A stretch of DNA of 64,000 nt from Nocardia sp. XZ_19_385 (GCF_015355755.1 NZ_JACVEE010000002.1:868001-932000); one strand, 5' to 3'; shown: positions 8,111 to 17,468, counted from the stretch's first letter. Numbers and translations are program-made. Notes: generated from the sequence alone by a model not told the origin.

Positions 8111-8613
8111 TTCAAGCGGGCGCCGCAGTTCAGCAATGTGGCGCGGAGTAACAGGGCGGCTTCCGGCCCGATGATCCCGTCCACCAATTCCAGATACCGC
8201 GAACAGAATTCGGGTCCGTGCGCCGCTTCGGAGACCGGGCCCAGATGGTGGGCGATCTCGTGCAGCACCACGAGTTCACGTAAAGCCCACGCGGTCCCGC
8301 CGGTATGCAGAGGTACCGCCAGGACCGCGTCGGCCGCCTCGTAGTGGGCAGCGGTCGCTCCGGCACGCGACCGGACCCGCACCGGGACCGAGGCCCTATC
8401 CCATTGCGCCCGTACCCAATTGAGCGCGAGCACCTTGTCAGCATAAGCCTGCACCGAGGACACCGAGGCGAAACGCCGTTCGATCGGGAGAGTGATCTGG
8501 GAACCGTAGAGGTCGACGGTGCGACTGCCGTACTCGTCGGCGCGGTCGAATACTCCGCGCACCAATTGTTCGGCGTCATAGACCTTGGCCCGCTGGCTGT
8601 CACGCACGCTCAT
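8107..8613 (-). CDS. TIGR04338-type HExxH putative metallohydrolase
   Basis: 168 residues with the zinc-protease motif HEIAHH (VVLHEIAHHLGP) and a probable third ligand in the following AAHGPEF, where a His lies 12 residues beyond the motif. This matches the small actinobacterial TIGR04338 family of predicted metallohydrolases, whose substrate is unknown. No signal peptide, so cytoplasmic. Its start is 18 bases after the stop of the DUF2786 gene, forming a two-gene operon that I recall as recurrent in this order of bacteria. Its stop overlaps the menC stop by 4 bases in convergent orientation. Confidence 0.8.
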   Translation of the reverse strand: MSVRDSQRAKVYDAEQLVRGVFDRADEYGSRTVDLYGSQITLPIERRFASVSSVQAYADKVLALNWVRAQWDRASVPVRVRSRAGATAAHYEAADAVLAVPLHTGGTAWALRELVVLHEIAHHLGPVSEAAHGPEFCSRYLELVDGIIGPEAALLLRATLLNCGARLN

Positions 8614-8631
8614 CGCCCAGATCCCCCGCGT

Positions 8632-9468
8632 CTATCCGTCCGTCAATTGTCCACGAGCGGCGCCCAATTCGGGCGAGGTGCCCAGGCGCGCCGCTTTGCC
8701 CGCGCGATCACCGGCCCGCCGGGCCGCCGCGGAATGCCCGGCCGAAGCCTGCGGCCCGCGCCAGGTGCCGCGCGCCTCGGAGGTTTGCTGATAGAAGTCG
8801 ACCAGCTCGATTTCCTTGTTGCGCAGGGCCAATGCGGTGCCACCGGCCGATTCCGACGGCGCCACCGCCTCGGTCTCGACCTCCTGCTTCACCGCCGCCA
8901 GCCGCTTTCCGACCCGCGCCGCGAACGCCATCTGAAAATTCAACCGCGCGGTCACCGGGGCGACCGGCGCCTGCACGCGGCGCTGCACTGTTCTGCCCCA
9001 CCGCTTTTCGGCGACCACCTTCTCCACCGTCGCGGTTTTGTACGCGCCGGATTTGATGTAGTGATCCGAAGCCCGCACCATCTGGATCAGCAGACTTGTA
9101 TACAGGGCTTCACAGGTGTCGATATCGGAATCGAATCCGTAGGCGTAAACCTGCGTCGAAGTCCGCGCAACATCACAGCGCACATCATTGGCATGCGCGA
9201 TCGCGACGAACAACTGCACATAGGTGCGCAGCCCTTTCTTTCCCGCCTCCCCGATCGGAATGACCCGCTGTATCGGCGTCGGCCTGCGCTCCCGCCCGTG
9301 CACATGCGCCCGCGCCACCGCGAGATCGATGGAGGACCGGGTCGCCAGCCGCTGCGCCGCGGCCAGGAAGGCTTCGGCCTCGTGCTCGTTGTCGGTGGAT
9401 TCGGCTTGCCGCAGCAATCCCCCGATCCGCGTGAGCATCCGGTCGGGAACCCCATTCGGCGCAGTCAT
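8632..9468 (-). CDS. DUF2786 domain protein
   Basis: 278 residues. The N-terminal 40 residues (MLTRIGGLLRQAESTDNEHEAEAFLAAAQ, given in parts as MLTRIGGLLRQAEST and EAEAFLAAAQRLAT) are the DUF2786 helix-turn-like domain. The remainder is a conserved but uncharacterised helical region rich in Ala and Arg, ending in a basic, low-complexity tail. It forms an operon with the HExxH protein downstream. ATG 9468 is preferred because a TACGAT box lies 8 bases before it and no Shine-Dalgarno is visible; the frame is open back to 9780 but without recognisable content. Confidence 0.78.
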   Translation of the reverse strand: MTAPNGVPDRMLTRIGGLLRQAESTDNEHEAEAFLAAAQRLATRSSIDLAVARAHVHGRERRPTPIQRVIPIGEAGKKGLRTYVQLFVAIAHANDVRCDVARTSTQVYAYGFDSDIDTCEALYTSLLIQMVRASDHYIKSGAYKTATVEKVVAEKRWGRTVQRRVQAPVAPVTARLNFQMAFAARVGKRLAAVKQEVETEAVAPSESAGGTALALRNKEIELVDFYQQTSEARGTWRGPQASAGHSAAARRAGDRAGKAARLGTSPELGAARGQLTDG

Positions 9469-9476
9469 CGCCAGCC

Positions 9477-9482
9477 ATCGTA
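9477..9482 (-). promoter_or_regulatory. TACGAT -10 box, probable leaderless promoter
   Basis: TACGAT on the minus strand fits TANNNT and ends 8 bases before the ATG at 9468 of the DUF2786 gene, which lacks an obvious ribosome binding site. Confidence 0.4.
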
Positions 9483-9616
9483 GGAGAGACACGCGCGACG
9501 CCGTCCGGTGAGTACGAAACCGGCACAATGGGGACGGCTTCCACGCGCACCATGTATCTTGCCTTGTGCAGCGGCAGTCTGTGCCGCCGCTCACGATCAA
9601 CTCTGGAGTGAACGCG

Positions 9617-10918
9617 ATGGCTTTGAAGAAGGTGTCGGCCCTACGTACCTCGCTCGTGCCGCGGGCCGCGCTGGCGGTCACCGCATGCGCGCTGCTCACA
9701 GGGGCGTTCACGAGTGCCTGCTCCAGCGACAGTGGCACGAACCCGACCAGCCAGAACCTCACCGGTCGCGGCCCCATCACCTATGTCGAGGGCAAGGACA
9801 CCACCGACACCGGTGTGGTCAAGCAGCTCATCGAGCGCTGGAACGCCTCGCACCCGGCCGAGCAGGTGACGTTCAAGGAACAGTCGAACGATGCCTCGCA
9901 GCAGTACGACGACCTGGTCGAGCACATGCGTTCCAAGTCCGCCGACTACGACGTGGTCGCCCTGGATGTGCCGTGGACCGCGGAGTTCGCCGCGAAGGGC
10001 TACCTGCAGCCGCTGAAGGACACCTTCTCCGTCGATACCTCGGCGCTGCTGTCCCCGCCGGTGGCCAGTGCGACCTACAACAACACCCTCTACGCCGCGC
10101 CGCGTAACACCAACGGCGGCTTGCTGTTCTACCGCACCGACCTGGTGCAGACTCCGCCGAAGACCTGGACCGACCTGCTCGGCCAGTGCGCGGTCGCCAA
10201 GGCGCAGAACATCGGCTGCTACGCGGGCCAGTTCGCGACCTACGAGGGCTTGACCGTGAACACCTCCGAGGTGATCAACGGCTTCGGCGGCACCTTCGTC
10301 GGCCCGGACGGCAAGACCCCGACGGTGAACAGCCCGCAGGCGCGCAAGGGCCTGACCACGCTGGTGGACGCCTACAAGAACGGTGACATCCCCAAAGAGG
10401 CCATCACCTTCAAGGAGCCCGAGTCGGCCAACGCCTTCCAGTCCGGCAAGCTGATGTTCCTGCGCGGCTGGCCGTCCACCTTCGGTGACCTCGGCTCCGA
10501 GGGCTCCTCGGTGAAGGACAAGTTCTCCGTGGCCCCGCTGCCCGGCGAGAACGGAGTCGGCGCCTCCACCCTCGGCGGTTACAACGCGGCGATCAGTGCG
10601 TTCTCCAAGAACAAGGCCACCGCGCTGGACTTCCTGCGCTACCTGATCAGCGAAGAGGCCCAGCAACTGGTGGGCGCGAGCGGTCTGCCGTCGGTGCGCG
10701 CCTCGATGTACGACGACCCGGCGCTGATCGCGAAGATGCCGTACCTGCCTGCCCTCAAGGACTCGATCGCCAGCGCGGTGCCGCGCCCGGTCACCCCGTT
10801 CTACCCGGCGGTCTCCAAGGCCATCCAGGACAACGCCGCCGCAGCGCTGCGCGGTGAGAAGTCCGTGGACGACGCGATCGTCGGCATGCAGAAGGGCATC
10901 GAGTCGGCCGGCTCGTAG
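9617..10918 (+). CDS. Trehalose/maltose-type sugar ABC transporter, solute-binding lipoprotein (LpqY-like)
   Basis: 433 residues. A signal peptide with basic start (KKVSALRTSLVPR) and hydrophobic core ends at a lipobox-like TSAC, so the mature protein is a lipoprotein. The body is a family 1 solute-binding protein; VVALDVPWTAEFAAKGYL, LYAAPRNTNGGLLFYR and LGGYNAAISAFSKNKATAL align by eye with the trehalose binder LpqY and with ThuE. ATG 9617 has GGAG 8 bases upstream. It leads an operon with two permeases; the ATPase is probably the gene at 2985. In mycolate-containing bacteria such importers recover trehalose released by mycolyltransferases, one of which is at 30110. Substrate is inferred. 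Confidence 0.88.
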   Translation: MALKKVSALRTSLVPRAALAVTACALLTGAFTSACSSDSGTNPTSQNLTGRGPITYVEGKDTTDTGVVKQLIERWNASHPAEQVTFKEQSNDASQQYDDLVEHMRSKSADYDVVALDVPWTAEFAAKGYLQPLKDTFSVDTSALLSPPVASATYNNTLYAAPRNTNGGLLFYRTDLVQTPPKTWTDLLGQCAVAKAQNIGCYAGQFATYEGLTVNTSEVINGFGGTFVGPDGKTPTVNSPQARKGLTTLVDAYKNGDIPKEAITFKEPESANAFQSGKLMFLRGWPSTFGDLGSEGSSVKDKFSVAPLPGENGVGASTLGGYNAAISAFSKNKATALDFLRYLISEEAQQLVGASGLPSVRASMYDDPALIAKMPYLPALKDSIASAVPRPVTPFYPAVSKAIQDNAAAALRGEKSVDDAIVGMQKGIESAGS

Positions 10919-10953
10919 GCGGACCCGACCCAAACCGTAGGAGAGAGATAACG

Positions 10954-11937
10954 GTGTCGGATCCTTCTGGAACGGCTACAAAGAAACGTTTCAGCTTCCG
11001 CGAGAGCGGCAAGCCGTGGCTGTTCGTCGCACCGGTGCTCATCGCACTGGTCGTGGTCATCGGATATCCGGTGTTCCGCGCGATCTACATGTCGTTCCAG
11101 AAGGACGCGGGCCTGGACCCGGCGACCGGCATGTTCACCGAAGGCGGCAGCGCCGGGTTCGCCAACTACACGCACTGGCTGTTGCAGCAGTGCACGTTGC
11201 CGACCGGCGAGACGGTGGCCTGCCCGACCGGCAACCTCGGTTCGCAGTTCTGGCTGGCCATCGGCGTCACCCTGTTCTTCACCGTGGTCACCGTCGCGCT
11301 GGAGGCCACCATCGGCCTCGGCATGGCGATGGTGATGGGCAAGAGCTTCGCCGGCCGCTCGCTGCTGCGGGCGGCGGTGCTGATCCCCTGGGCCATCCCG
11401 ACCGCCGTCACGGCGCGGTTGTGGGAGTTCATGTTCCAGTACGACGGCGTGGTGAACCGGGTGCTCGGCACCCACATTCTGTGGACCACCGATCCGTGGG
11501 CCTCACGGTTCGCGGTGATCGCCGCCGACGTGTGGAAGACGACGCCGTTCATGGCCCTGCTGCTGCTGGCCGGTCTGCAGGTCATCCCCGGTGACGTGTA
11601 CGAGGCCGCGAAGGTCGACGGCGCGGCGGCCTGGCAGCGGTTCACTCAGATCACGCTGCCGCTGCTCAAGCCCGCGCTGCTGGTGGCGATCCTGTTCCGC
11701 ACCATGGACGCGCTGCGCATGTTCGACCTGCCCGCCATCATGACCCAGGGCAACCCGAACACCCGGACCGCGTCGATCCTGGTGGTCGACCAGTTCCGGC
11801 AGGGTCCCAACAGTGCCGCGGCGCTGTCCACCATCACCTTCCTGCTCATCTTCGCGGTCGCGTTCCTGCTCGTGAAGGTGCTGGGCGCCAACGCCGTTCG
11901 CACTCAGGAAGCCCAGCGAGAAGGGGCGGTGCGCTGA
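10954..11937 (+). CDS. Sugar ABC transporter permease (MalF/SugA type)
   Basis: 327 residues, six predicted membrane segments. The first is WLFVAPVLIALVVVIGYPVF near residue 30. The EAA loop lies at EAAKVDGAAAWQRFTQITLPLL, where the ATPase docks. The extra periplasmic loop (about residues 50-95) with two Cys is a lineage feature. GTG start with GTAGGAGAG 7-15 bases upstream. Second gene of the importer operon, 35 bases after the binding protein and overlapping the next permease by one base (TGATG). Confidence 0.9.
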   Translation: MSDPSGTATKKRFSFRESGKPWLFVAPVLIALVVVIGYPVFRAIYMSFQKDAGLDPATGMFTEGGSAGFANYTHWLLQQCTLPTGETVACPTGNLGSQFWLAIGVTLFFTVVTVALEATIGLGMAMVMGKSFAGRSLLRAAVLIPWAIPTAVTARLWEFMFQYDGVVNRVLGTHILWTTDPWASRFAVIAADVWKTTPFMALLLLAGLQVIPGDVYEAAKVDGAAAWQRFTQITLPLLKPALLVAILFRTMDALRMFDLPAIMTQGNPNTRTASILVVDQFRQGPNSAAALSTITFLLIFAVAFLLVKVLGANAVRTQEAQREGAVR

Positions 11938-12812
11938 TGTCCGTCGCGACGAAAACCCCGGCGGTGCAGTCGGTCCCGTGGACCAAACGGCTCAAATCGG
12001 CCCGGCTCTACTTCGGCGTGCTGATCATCCTGGTGTGGGGGCTGGCCCCGTTCTACTGGATGATGGTCACCGCGTTCCGCGATCCGGAATACACCTTCGA
12101 GAACACTCCGTGGCCGACGCATCTGACCATGGAGAACTTCCGCAACGCCTTCGACACCAGCCGCGGCAACGACTTCGGTAAGGCGCTGGTCAACAGCCTG
12201 ATCATCGGCTCGATCACCACCGTGCTGGCGTTGGTCATCGGCATCTTCGCCGCCTACGCGCTGGCGCGGCTGACCTTCCGCGGTAAGTACCTGGTGTCCG
12301 GGCTGATCCTGTCCGCGTCGATGTTCCCGGTGGTCGTGCTGGTGACGCCGCTGTTCCAGTTCTTCACCAATATCGGCTGGATCGGCGAATACCAGGCGAT
12401 GATCATCCCGAATATCTCGTTCGTGCTGCCGTTGACGGTCTACATCCTGGCGTCGTTCTTCACCGAGCTCCCGTGGGAACTCGAAGAAGCCGCGCGCATC
12501 GACGGCGCAAACAAGATGCAGGCGTTCCGGCTGGTGATGCTGCCGCTGGCCGCGCCCGCGGTGTTCACCACCGCGATCCTGGCGTTCATCGCCGCGGTCA
12601 ACGAATACCTGCTGGCGCGTTTGCTTTCCAGCGGTTCGACCGAACCGGTGACCGTCGCGATCGCGCGCTTCTCCGGCAACAACCCGCTGGTACCGCCCTA
12701 CGCCGCGATCATGGCCGCGGGCACCATCGTCACCATTCCGCTGGTGATCATGGTCCTGATCTTCCAGCGTCGCATCATCTCCGGCCTGACCGCCGGTGGC
12801 GTCAAGAGCTAG
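11937..12812 (+). CDS. Sugar ABC transporter permease (MalG/SugB type)
   Basis: 291 residues, six membrane segments. The EAA loop is EEAARIDGANKMQAFRLVMLP. It pairs with the upstream permease to form the channel of the importer. The ATG shares one base with the previous stop codon, indicating translational coupling. A long imperfect hairpin follows 7 bases after the stop. No ATPase gene follows, unlike the mycobacterial lpqY-sugA-sugB-sugC order. Confidence 0.9.
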   Translation: MSVATKTPAVQSVPWTKRLKSARLYFGVLIILVWGLAPFYWMMVTAFRDPEYTFENTPWPTHLTMENFRNAFDTSRGNDFGKALVNSLIIGSITTVLALVIGIFAAYALARLTFRGKYLVSGLILSASMFPVVVLVTPLFQFFTNIGWIGEYQAMIIPNISFVLPLTVYILASFFTELPWELEEAARIDGANKMQAFRLVMLPLAAPAVFTTAILAFIAAVNEYLLARLLSSGSTEPVTVAIARFSGNNPLVPPYAAIMAAGTIVTIPLVIMVLIFQRRIISGLTAGGVKS

Positions 12813-12819
12813 GAACTGA

Positions 12820-12850
12820 GTGCCGGGGTGCGGTGATAGCATCCCGGCAC
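12820..12850 (+). terminator. Hairpin after the sugar importer operon
   Basis: GTGCCGGG (12820-12827) pairs with CCCGGCAC (12843-12850), and the inner bases extend the stem by about four pairs around a GGTGATA loop. No U-run follows, so termination may be weak or factor-assisted. Confidence 0.6.
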
Positions 12851-12948
12851 ATCCTGGGCGCGATAATCTCGAAGCGTCAGGTGTGCTTTACCGATCGTTG
12901 CTGTGGCACAAAAGGTGAGTTCGACCGACGCTCCGGGAGGAGATGATC

Positions 12949-15192
12949 GTGCGCTCGTTGTTCGGCAAACGAAGAGGCCGGGAGAAACCGGCCGCGTCCT
13001 ATCCCTCCCTCGCGGGCTGGGACGAGCCGACACTGCCACCGACCCCGCCGGTGAAGTCCGCGCCCCGCCCGGCCAAGAAACGTCCGGCCCCGAATTCCGA
13101 GCGGCCCACACGCTCCCGCGCCGAACGTGCCCGAAGACTGGGGCTCGCGCTGTTCATCCTCTTCGTCGGCGTGCCCGCGCTGCTGTCGGGCCTGGCCTAT
13201 TGGAGCGCCGAGATCCCCGACCCGTCCGCGGTGCAGACCAACCAGATCGCCACCATCCTGGCCTCGGACAGCAGCACGGTCATCTCCAAAGTCGTTCCCC
13301 CGGACGGTAATCGGATCCCCGTCCCGCTCGCCGAGGTGCCGCAGCACGTGCGCGACGCGGTGCTCGCCGCCGAGGACCGCAGCTTCTATACCAACGCCGG
13401 CTATTCCACCTCCGGCTTCCTGCGCGCCAGCCGCGACAATCTGCTCGGCCGGGAGAACGCCGGCGGCGGCTCCACCATCACCCAGCAGTACGTGAAGAAC
13501 GCCTTCCTCGGTTCCGAACGCACCGTGAGCCGCAAGATGCGCGAGCTGATCATCGCCGCGAAGATGTCCCGGCAGTGGAGCAAGGACGACATCCTCGCCG
13601 CCTACCTCAACACCGTCTACTACGGCCGCGGCGCCTACGGGATCGCCGCCGCGTCCAAGGCCTACTTCGGCAAAGACCCCGTGCACCTGTCGCTGGCCGA
13701 GGGCGCGATGCTGGCCGCCGTGCTGCGCACCCCCTCGCTGCTGGACCCGGAAACCCATCTGCCGCAGCTGAAAGCGCGCTGGCAGTACGTGCTCGACGGA
13801 ATGATCGAGATGGACGTGCTCGCCCCCGGCGACCGCGACGCCACCCGCTTCCCCGACATCCTCCCGATCGCCGAGATGACCAGCGAGAACGAGGCGCGCG
13901 GGCCCGAGGGCCTGATCCGCACCCAGGTGCTGCGCGAACTGCGCGCCTCGGGCATCAGCGAACGTGACCTGAACACCGGCGCGCTGCAGATCACCACCAC
14001 CATCGATACCCGAGCCCAGCAGGCCGCGCTCGGCGCGATCGGTGACCGGCTCGGCGGGCAGCCGCCCGAACTGCGCGGCGCCGTGGTGTCGATCGATCCG
14101 CGCTCGGGTGCGGTGCGCGCCTACTACGGCGGCACCGACGGCATCGGCTACGACTTCGCCCAGGCCCCGCTCCAAACCGGTTCGGCGTTCAAGGTTTTCG
14201 CGGCGATCGCGGCCCAGCAGCAGAGCATTCCGCTGCACCGGGTGATGGACAGTTCGCCGGTCAGCGATCGCGGCACCAAGATCACCAATGTGGACGGGGA
14301 GACCTGCGGCAAGTGCAGTCTCGCCGAGGCGCTGAAGCGCTCGCTGAACACCAGCTATTACCGGTTGGCCATGACCATGTTCAACGGGCCGGGAGCCATC
14401 GCCGACGCGGCGCACCAGGCCGGTATCCCGGAGGAGATCCCCGGTGTGGCGGGCAAGACGCTCACCGAGGACGGCGGCCGCCCGCTCAACGGAATCGTGC
14501 TGGGCCAGTACCTGGTTCGCCCGATCGACATGGCCTCGGCCTACGCCACCATCGCGGCCGGCGGCGTCTACCACCAGCCGTACTTCGTGCAGCGCGTGGT
14601 CACCGGCGACGGGCGCGTGCTGCTCGACCGCGGCGCCCCCGAAGCCCGTGTCGGACAGCAACTCCCGGAGGGCGAGCAGCGCATCCCGCGCACCATCGCC
14701 GAGAACACGATCGCCGCCATGGCGCCGATCGCCGCCTACTCCAACGGCCACAGCCTCGCCGAGGGCCGCCCGTCCGGCGCCAAGACCGGCACCACCCAGC
14801 TCGGCGAGAGCAAGTGGAACAAGGACGCGTGGATGATCGGCTTCACACCGTCGCTGTCCACCGCGGTCTGGATCGGCACCGAGCAGTCCCAGCCCATCCG
14901 GACGGCCCGCGGCGCCGACATCTACGGTTCCGGTCTGCCCGCCGACATCTGGAAGCAGGTGATGGACGGCGCACTGGCCGGCACCCCGGTGGAACAGTTC
15001 CCCGAACCGGCCGCTCCGGCCACCGCGCAGGGCCTCATTCCGGGCAAGCCGTCCGGGGGGCCATACGACATTCTCAATCCGCAGAATCAGTCGCCGCAGC
15101 AGGAGCGGGAGCCGGTCATCGTGTTCCCGCCCGGGCCCGGCCCCGCGGAGGTGGAGATTTTCCCCGGTTTCAGCATCCCGGTGCCCAGGTGA
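12949..15192 (+). CDS. Class A penicillin-binding protein (GT51 glycosyltransferase plus transpeptidase)
   Basis: 747 residues. A basic, Pro-rich cytoplasmic tail (about 60 residues) and one membrane segment (LGLALFILFVGVPALLSGLAYW, shown as LGLALFILFVGVPALLSG) lead into a GT51 domain with the catalytic Glu in AAEDRSFYTNAGY and GGGSTITQQYVKN. The transpeptidase domain has the active Ser in GSAFKVF, SLNTSYY as the SxN-like motif, and KTGTT. It polymerises and cross-links peptidoglycan. It closely resembles the PonA1-type protein 3.4 kb downstream but lacks its long Pro/Gln-rich N-terminus. GTG 12949 has GGGAGGA 6-12 bases upstream; ATG 12943 is an alternative. Confidence 0.92.
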   Translation: MRSLFGKRRGREKPAASYPSLAGWDEPTLPPTPPVKSAPRPAKKRPAPNSERPTRSRAERARRLGLALFILFVGVPALLSGLAYWSAEIPDPSAVQTNQIATILASDSSTVISKVVPPDGNRIPVPLAEVPQHVRDAVLAAEDRSFYTNAGYSTSGFLRASRDNLLGRENAGGGSTITQQYVKNAFLGSERTVSRKMRELIIAAKMSRQWSKDDILAAYLNTVYYGRGAYGIAAASKAYFGKDPVHLSLAEGAMLAAVLRTPSLLDPETHLPQLKARWQYVLDGMIEMDVLAPGDRDATRFPDILPIAEMTSENEARGPEGLIRTQVLRELRASGISERDLNTGALQITTTIDTRAQQAALGAIGDRLGGQPPELRGAVVSIDPRSGAVRAYYGGTDGIGYDFAQAPLQTGSAFKVFAAIAAQQQSIPLHRVMDSSPVSDRGTKITNVDGETCGKCSLAEALKRSLNTSYYRLAMTMFNGPGAIADAAHQAGIPEEIPGVAGKTLTEDGGRPLNGIVLGQYLVRPIDMASAYATIAAGGVYHQPYFVQRVVTGDGRVLLDRGAPEARVGQQLPEGEQRIPRTIAENTIAAMAPIAAYSNGHSLAEGRPSGAKTGTTQLGESKWNKDAWMIGFTPSLSTAVWIGTEQSQPIRTARGADIYGSGLPADIWKQVMDGALAGTPVEQFPEPAAPATAQGLIPGKPSGGPYDILNPQNQSPQQEREPVIVFPPGPGPAEVEIFPGFSIPVPR

Positions 15193-15424
15193 CAGCCACT
15201 TCACAGGCAGTCTTGTCGATCTTGTGACCTACCACGCCCCACAGGAACACATGACGTGGCAGCATCGTTTGCCAGAGTGAGAGCGAAGGTGACGCCGCAG
15301 CCATGATGCGGAAGGATAGGCGCGCGAGCGACGAACAGCGGCGCGAACGATGAGCCAGGAAGGCCCGGAGGTAACGAGGCCTCCGGAGCGCCGCCGAAAC
15401 AGACTAGACATAGGGGCAACGCCG

Positions 15425-15883
15425 GTGGATTTCAATGTCGTTGACCGTCCCGAGACGCTGGTGGCGGGAACAGTACTTCGCAGCCCGGCGCTCGCGGTCG
15501 AAGGGCCGCGCCGCGTCAAGGTCGAAGAAGCGTGGAAGCGCACCATGGCGCGCACGCTGCCCGGACCCCCGACCACCGCATACGTCGACCACGCGCCGGA
15601 GATCAACTCGTATCTGACCCATATCGTCGGCTACCGCTGCAAGAACCTCGACGATCTGCAGGCCGGCGACGTGCTCGCCCGGGTTCCGGCCGGCCGGTTC
15701 GCCCGGTTCACCGCCAGTGGCGACAACCTCGGCGACACCGTCGTCAGTATCTGGCGGGCGGTGTGGGACGCCGAGGCGGCGGGCAAGTTCGTGCGCTCCT
15801 ACACCGGCGACTTGGAGCATTATCCGGATTCGCGCACGGCCGAGGTGTTCGTGGCGCTGGCAGACGACCAGGGCGAGGGGTAG
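15425..15883 (+). CDS. Stand-alone GyrI-like effector-binding-domain protein, copy 1
   Basis: About 152 residues with the pattern of GyrI-like/bacterial transcription-activator effector-binding domains: an N-terminal strand (VDFNVVDRPETLVAGT), a central YRCKNLDDLQAGDVLARVPAG and the helix TVVSIWRAVWDAEAAGKF followed by a C-terminal strand AEVFVALAD. No DNA-binding domain is attached. The next gene is a clear paralogue beginning VDFEIVTLDESLVAG, which is why GTG 15425 (AGGGG 8-12 bases upstream) is preferred over the in-frame ATG at 15350. Such proteins bind small hydrophobic or cationic ligands; the ligand and role here are unknown. Confidence 0.72.
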   Translation: MDFNVVDRPETLVAGTVLRSPALAVEGPRRVKVEEAWKRTMARTLPGPPTTAYVDHAPEINSYLTHIVGYRCKNLDDLQAGDVLARVPAGRFARFTASGDNLGDTVVSIWRAVWDAEAAGKFVRSYTGDLEHYPDSRTAEVFVALADDQGEG

Positions 15884-15887
15884 AACC

Positions 15888-16313
15888 GTGGACTTCGAGA
15901 TTGTCACCTTGGACGAGAGCCTGGTCGCCGGCCTGACCATCCCGCTGGCCGGGCGCGAAGTGACCAACCGCGATCTGGACCTGGTGAACTTCACCTGGGA
16001 CCGCTACCTCGCCAGAGAGAAGGCGGTGCCGCGCATGGCCGCCTACATCGGCCAGAACGATCACGCCGTCGCCGTCCTCGGCTACGAGGTGCGCGGCATG
16101 GACGACGTGGACGCGGGCGACGTACTCACCCGCATCCCCACCGGGCGCTACGCCAAATTCGTTGTCTCCGACAAGCCTTACGACCTGCTGCGCACCGCGT
16201 GGGCGCAGGTCGCGAAAGCCGAAGCGGCGGGCAAGATTACGCGATCGCACCGAGCGGAGCTGGAGCGCTACATCGGGCCGACGTCGGTCGAGGTGTACGT
16301 CTCGCTCGACTGA
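15888..16313 (+). CDS. Stand-alone GyrI-like effector-binding-domain protein, copy 2
   Basis: 141 residues, paralogous to the preceding gene: VDFEIVTLDESLVAGL at the start, LGYEVRGMDDVDAGDVLTRIPTG in the middle (shared core DAGDVLTRIPTGRYAKF), LLRTAWAQVAKAEAAGKI and a terminal strand SVEVYVSLD. The GTG at 15888 begins 4 bases after the upstream stop, with GAGGGG spanning that stop, so the two are translated together and may form a heterodimer. No regulator domain is attached. Convergent with ino1 across a shared hairpin. Confidence 0.75.
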   Translation: MDFEIVTLDESLVAGLTIPLAGREVTNRDLDLVNFTWDRYLAREKAVPRMAAYIGQNDHAVAVLGYEVRGMDDVDAGDVLTRIPTGRYAKFVVSDKPYDLLRTAWAQVAKAEAAGKITRSHRAELERYIGPTSVEVYVSLD

Positions 16314-16328
16314 GCAGCACTGAAACAG

Positions 16329-16362
16329 AACCGGCCGAAGGCATTTCGCCTCCGGCCGGTTT
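16329..16362. terminator. Bidirectional terminator between convergent operons
   Basis: AACCGGCCG (16329-16337) and CGGCCGGTT (16354-16362) form a 9-base-pair stem; after one mismatch, AGGC/GCCT extend it around an ATTTC loop. It lies between the effector-domain gene stop and the ino1 stop and is followed by TCGTTCG on the plus strand. Confidence 0.75.
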
Positions 16363-16379
16363 CGTTCGTACTGCGCTGT

Positions 16380-17468
16380 TTACTCGGCGCCGATGATGAA
16401 CGCTTCCAGCTGCTCGCGCGCGACGTCGTCGGCGAGCTGCTTCGGCGGGGACTTCATCAGGTAGGCCGAGGCCGGGATGACCGGGCCGCCGATGCCGCGG
16501 TCCAGGGCGATCTTCGCGGCGCGCACCGCGTCGATGATGATGCCCGCGGAGTTCGGCGAATCCCACACCTCGAGCTTGTACTCCAGGTTCAGCGGCACGT
16601 CACCGAAGGCGCGGCCTTCCAGGCGCACGTAGGCCCACTTGCGGTCATCGAGCCAGCCGACGTGATCGGACGGGCCGATGTGCACGTCGTTGGCGCCCAT
16701 TTCCTTCTTCAGGTTGCTGGTGACGGCCTGGGTCTTGGAGATCTTCTTGGACTCCAGGCGCTCACGCTCGAGCATGTTCTTGAAGTCCATGTTGCCGCCG
16801 ACGTTGAGCTGCATGGTGCGGTCCAGCTGCACGCCGCGGTCCTCGAACAGCTTGGCCATCACGCGGTGCGTGATGGTCGCGCCGACCTGCGACTTGATGT
16901 CGTCGCCGACGATCGGGACGCCGGCGTCGGTGAACTTCTGCGCCCACACCGGGTCGGAGGCGATGAACACCGGCAGCGCGTTGACGAAGGCGACGCCCGC
17001 GTCGATGCAGCACTGGGCGTAGAACTTGTCGGCCTCTTCCGAACCCACGGGCAGGTAGGAGACGAGGACGTCGACCTGTGCGTCCTTGAGGACCTTGACG
17101 ACGTCGACCGGCTCGGCCTCGGACAGCTCGATGGTCTCGGCGTAGTACTTGCCGATACCGTCCAGCGTCGGACCGCGCTGCACGACCACGTCGGTCGGCG
17201 GCACGTCGGAGATCTTGATGGTGTTGTTCTCGCTCGCGAAGATGGCGTCCGCCAGGTCGAAGCCGACCTTCTTGGCGTCGACGTCGAACGCGGCGACGAA
17301 CTTCACGTCGCGGACGTGGTACTGGCCGAACTTGACGTGCATCAGACCGGGGACGGTGGCGTTCTCATCCGCGTCCTTGTAGTACTGCACGCCCTGGACC
17401 AAGGAGGAGGCGCAGTTGCCAACGCCCACAATGGCCACGCGAACCTGTTTCTGACCTTCACTACTCAT
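16380..17468 (-). CDS. ino1: Inositol-3-phosphate (1L-myo-inositol-1-phosphate) synthase
   Basis: 362 residues, matching the actinobacterial Ino1 length. It converts glucose-6-phosphate to inositol-phosphate with NAD+, the first step toward phosphatidylinositol, PIMs and mycothiol. The NAD-binding start [48 protein letters not shown] with catalytic Lys, and [12 protein letters not shown] are typical. ATG 17468 lies within the end of the PadR gene (8-base overlap ATGAGTAG), so the two are coupled. This padR-ino1 pair is conserved in mycobacteria (Rv0047c-Rv0046c, from memory). Confidence 0.95.
   Translation of the reverse strand: MSSEGQKQVRVAIVGVGNCASSLVQGVQYYKDADENATVPGLMHVKFGQYHVRDVKFVAAFDVDAKKVGFDLADAIFASENNTIKISDVPPTDVVVQRGPTLDGIGKYYAETIELSEAEPVDVVKVLKDAQVDVLVSYLPVGSEEADKFYAQCCIDAGVAFVNALPVFIASDPVWAQKFTDAGVPIVGDDIKSQVGATITHRVMAKLFEDRGVQLDRTMQLNVGGNMDFKNMLERERLESKKISKTQAVTSNLKKEMGANDVHIGPSDHVGWLDDRKWAYVRLEGRAFGDVPLNLEYKLEVWDSPNSAGIIIDAVRAAKIALDRGIGGPVIPASAYLMKSPPKQLADDVAREQLEAFIIGAE

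Noticed and set aside
12877..15204. Minus-strand open frame of 775 codons over the penicillin-binding protein
   Set aside because: Antisense shadow: rich in Gly, Arg, His and Asp with no domain, while the plus strand encodes full PBP motifs.
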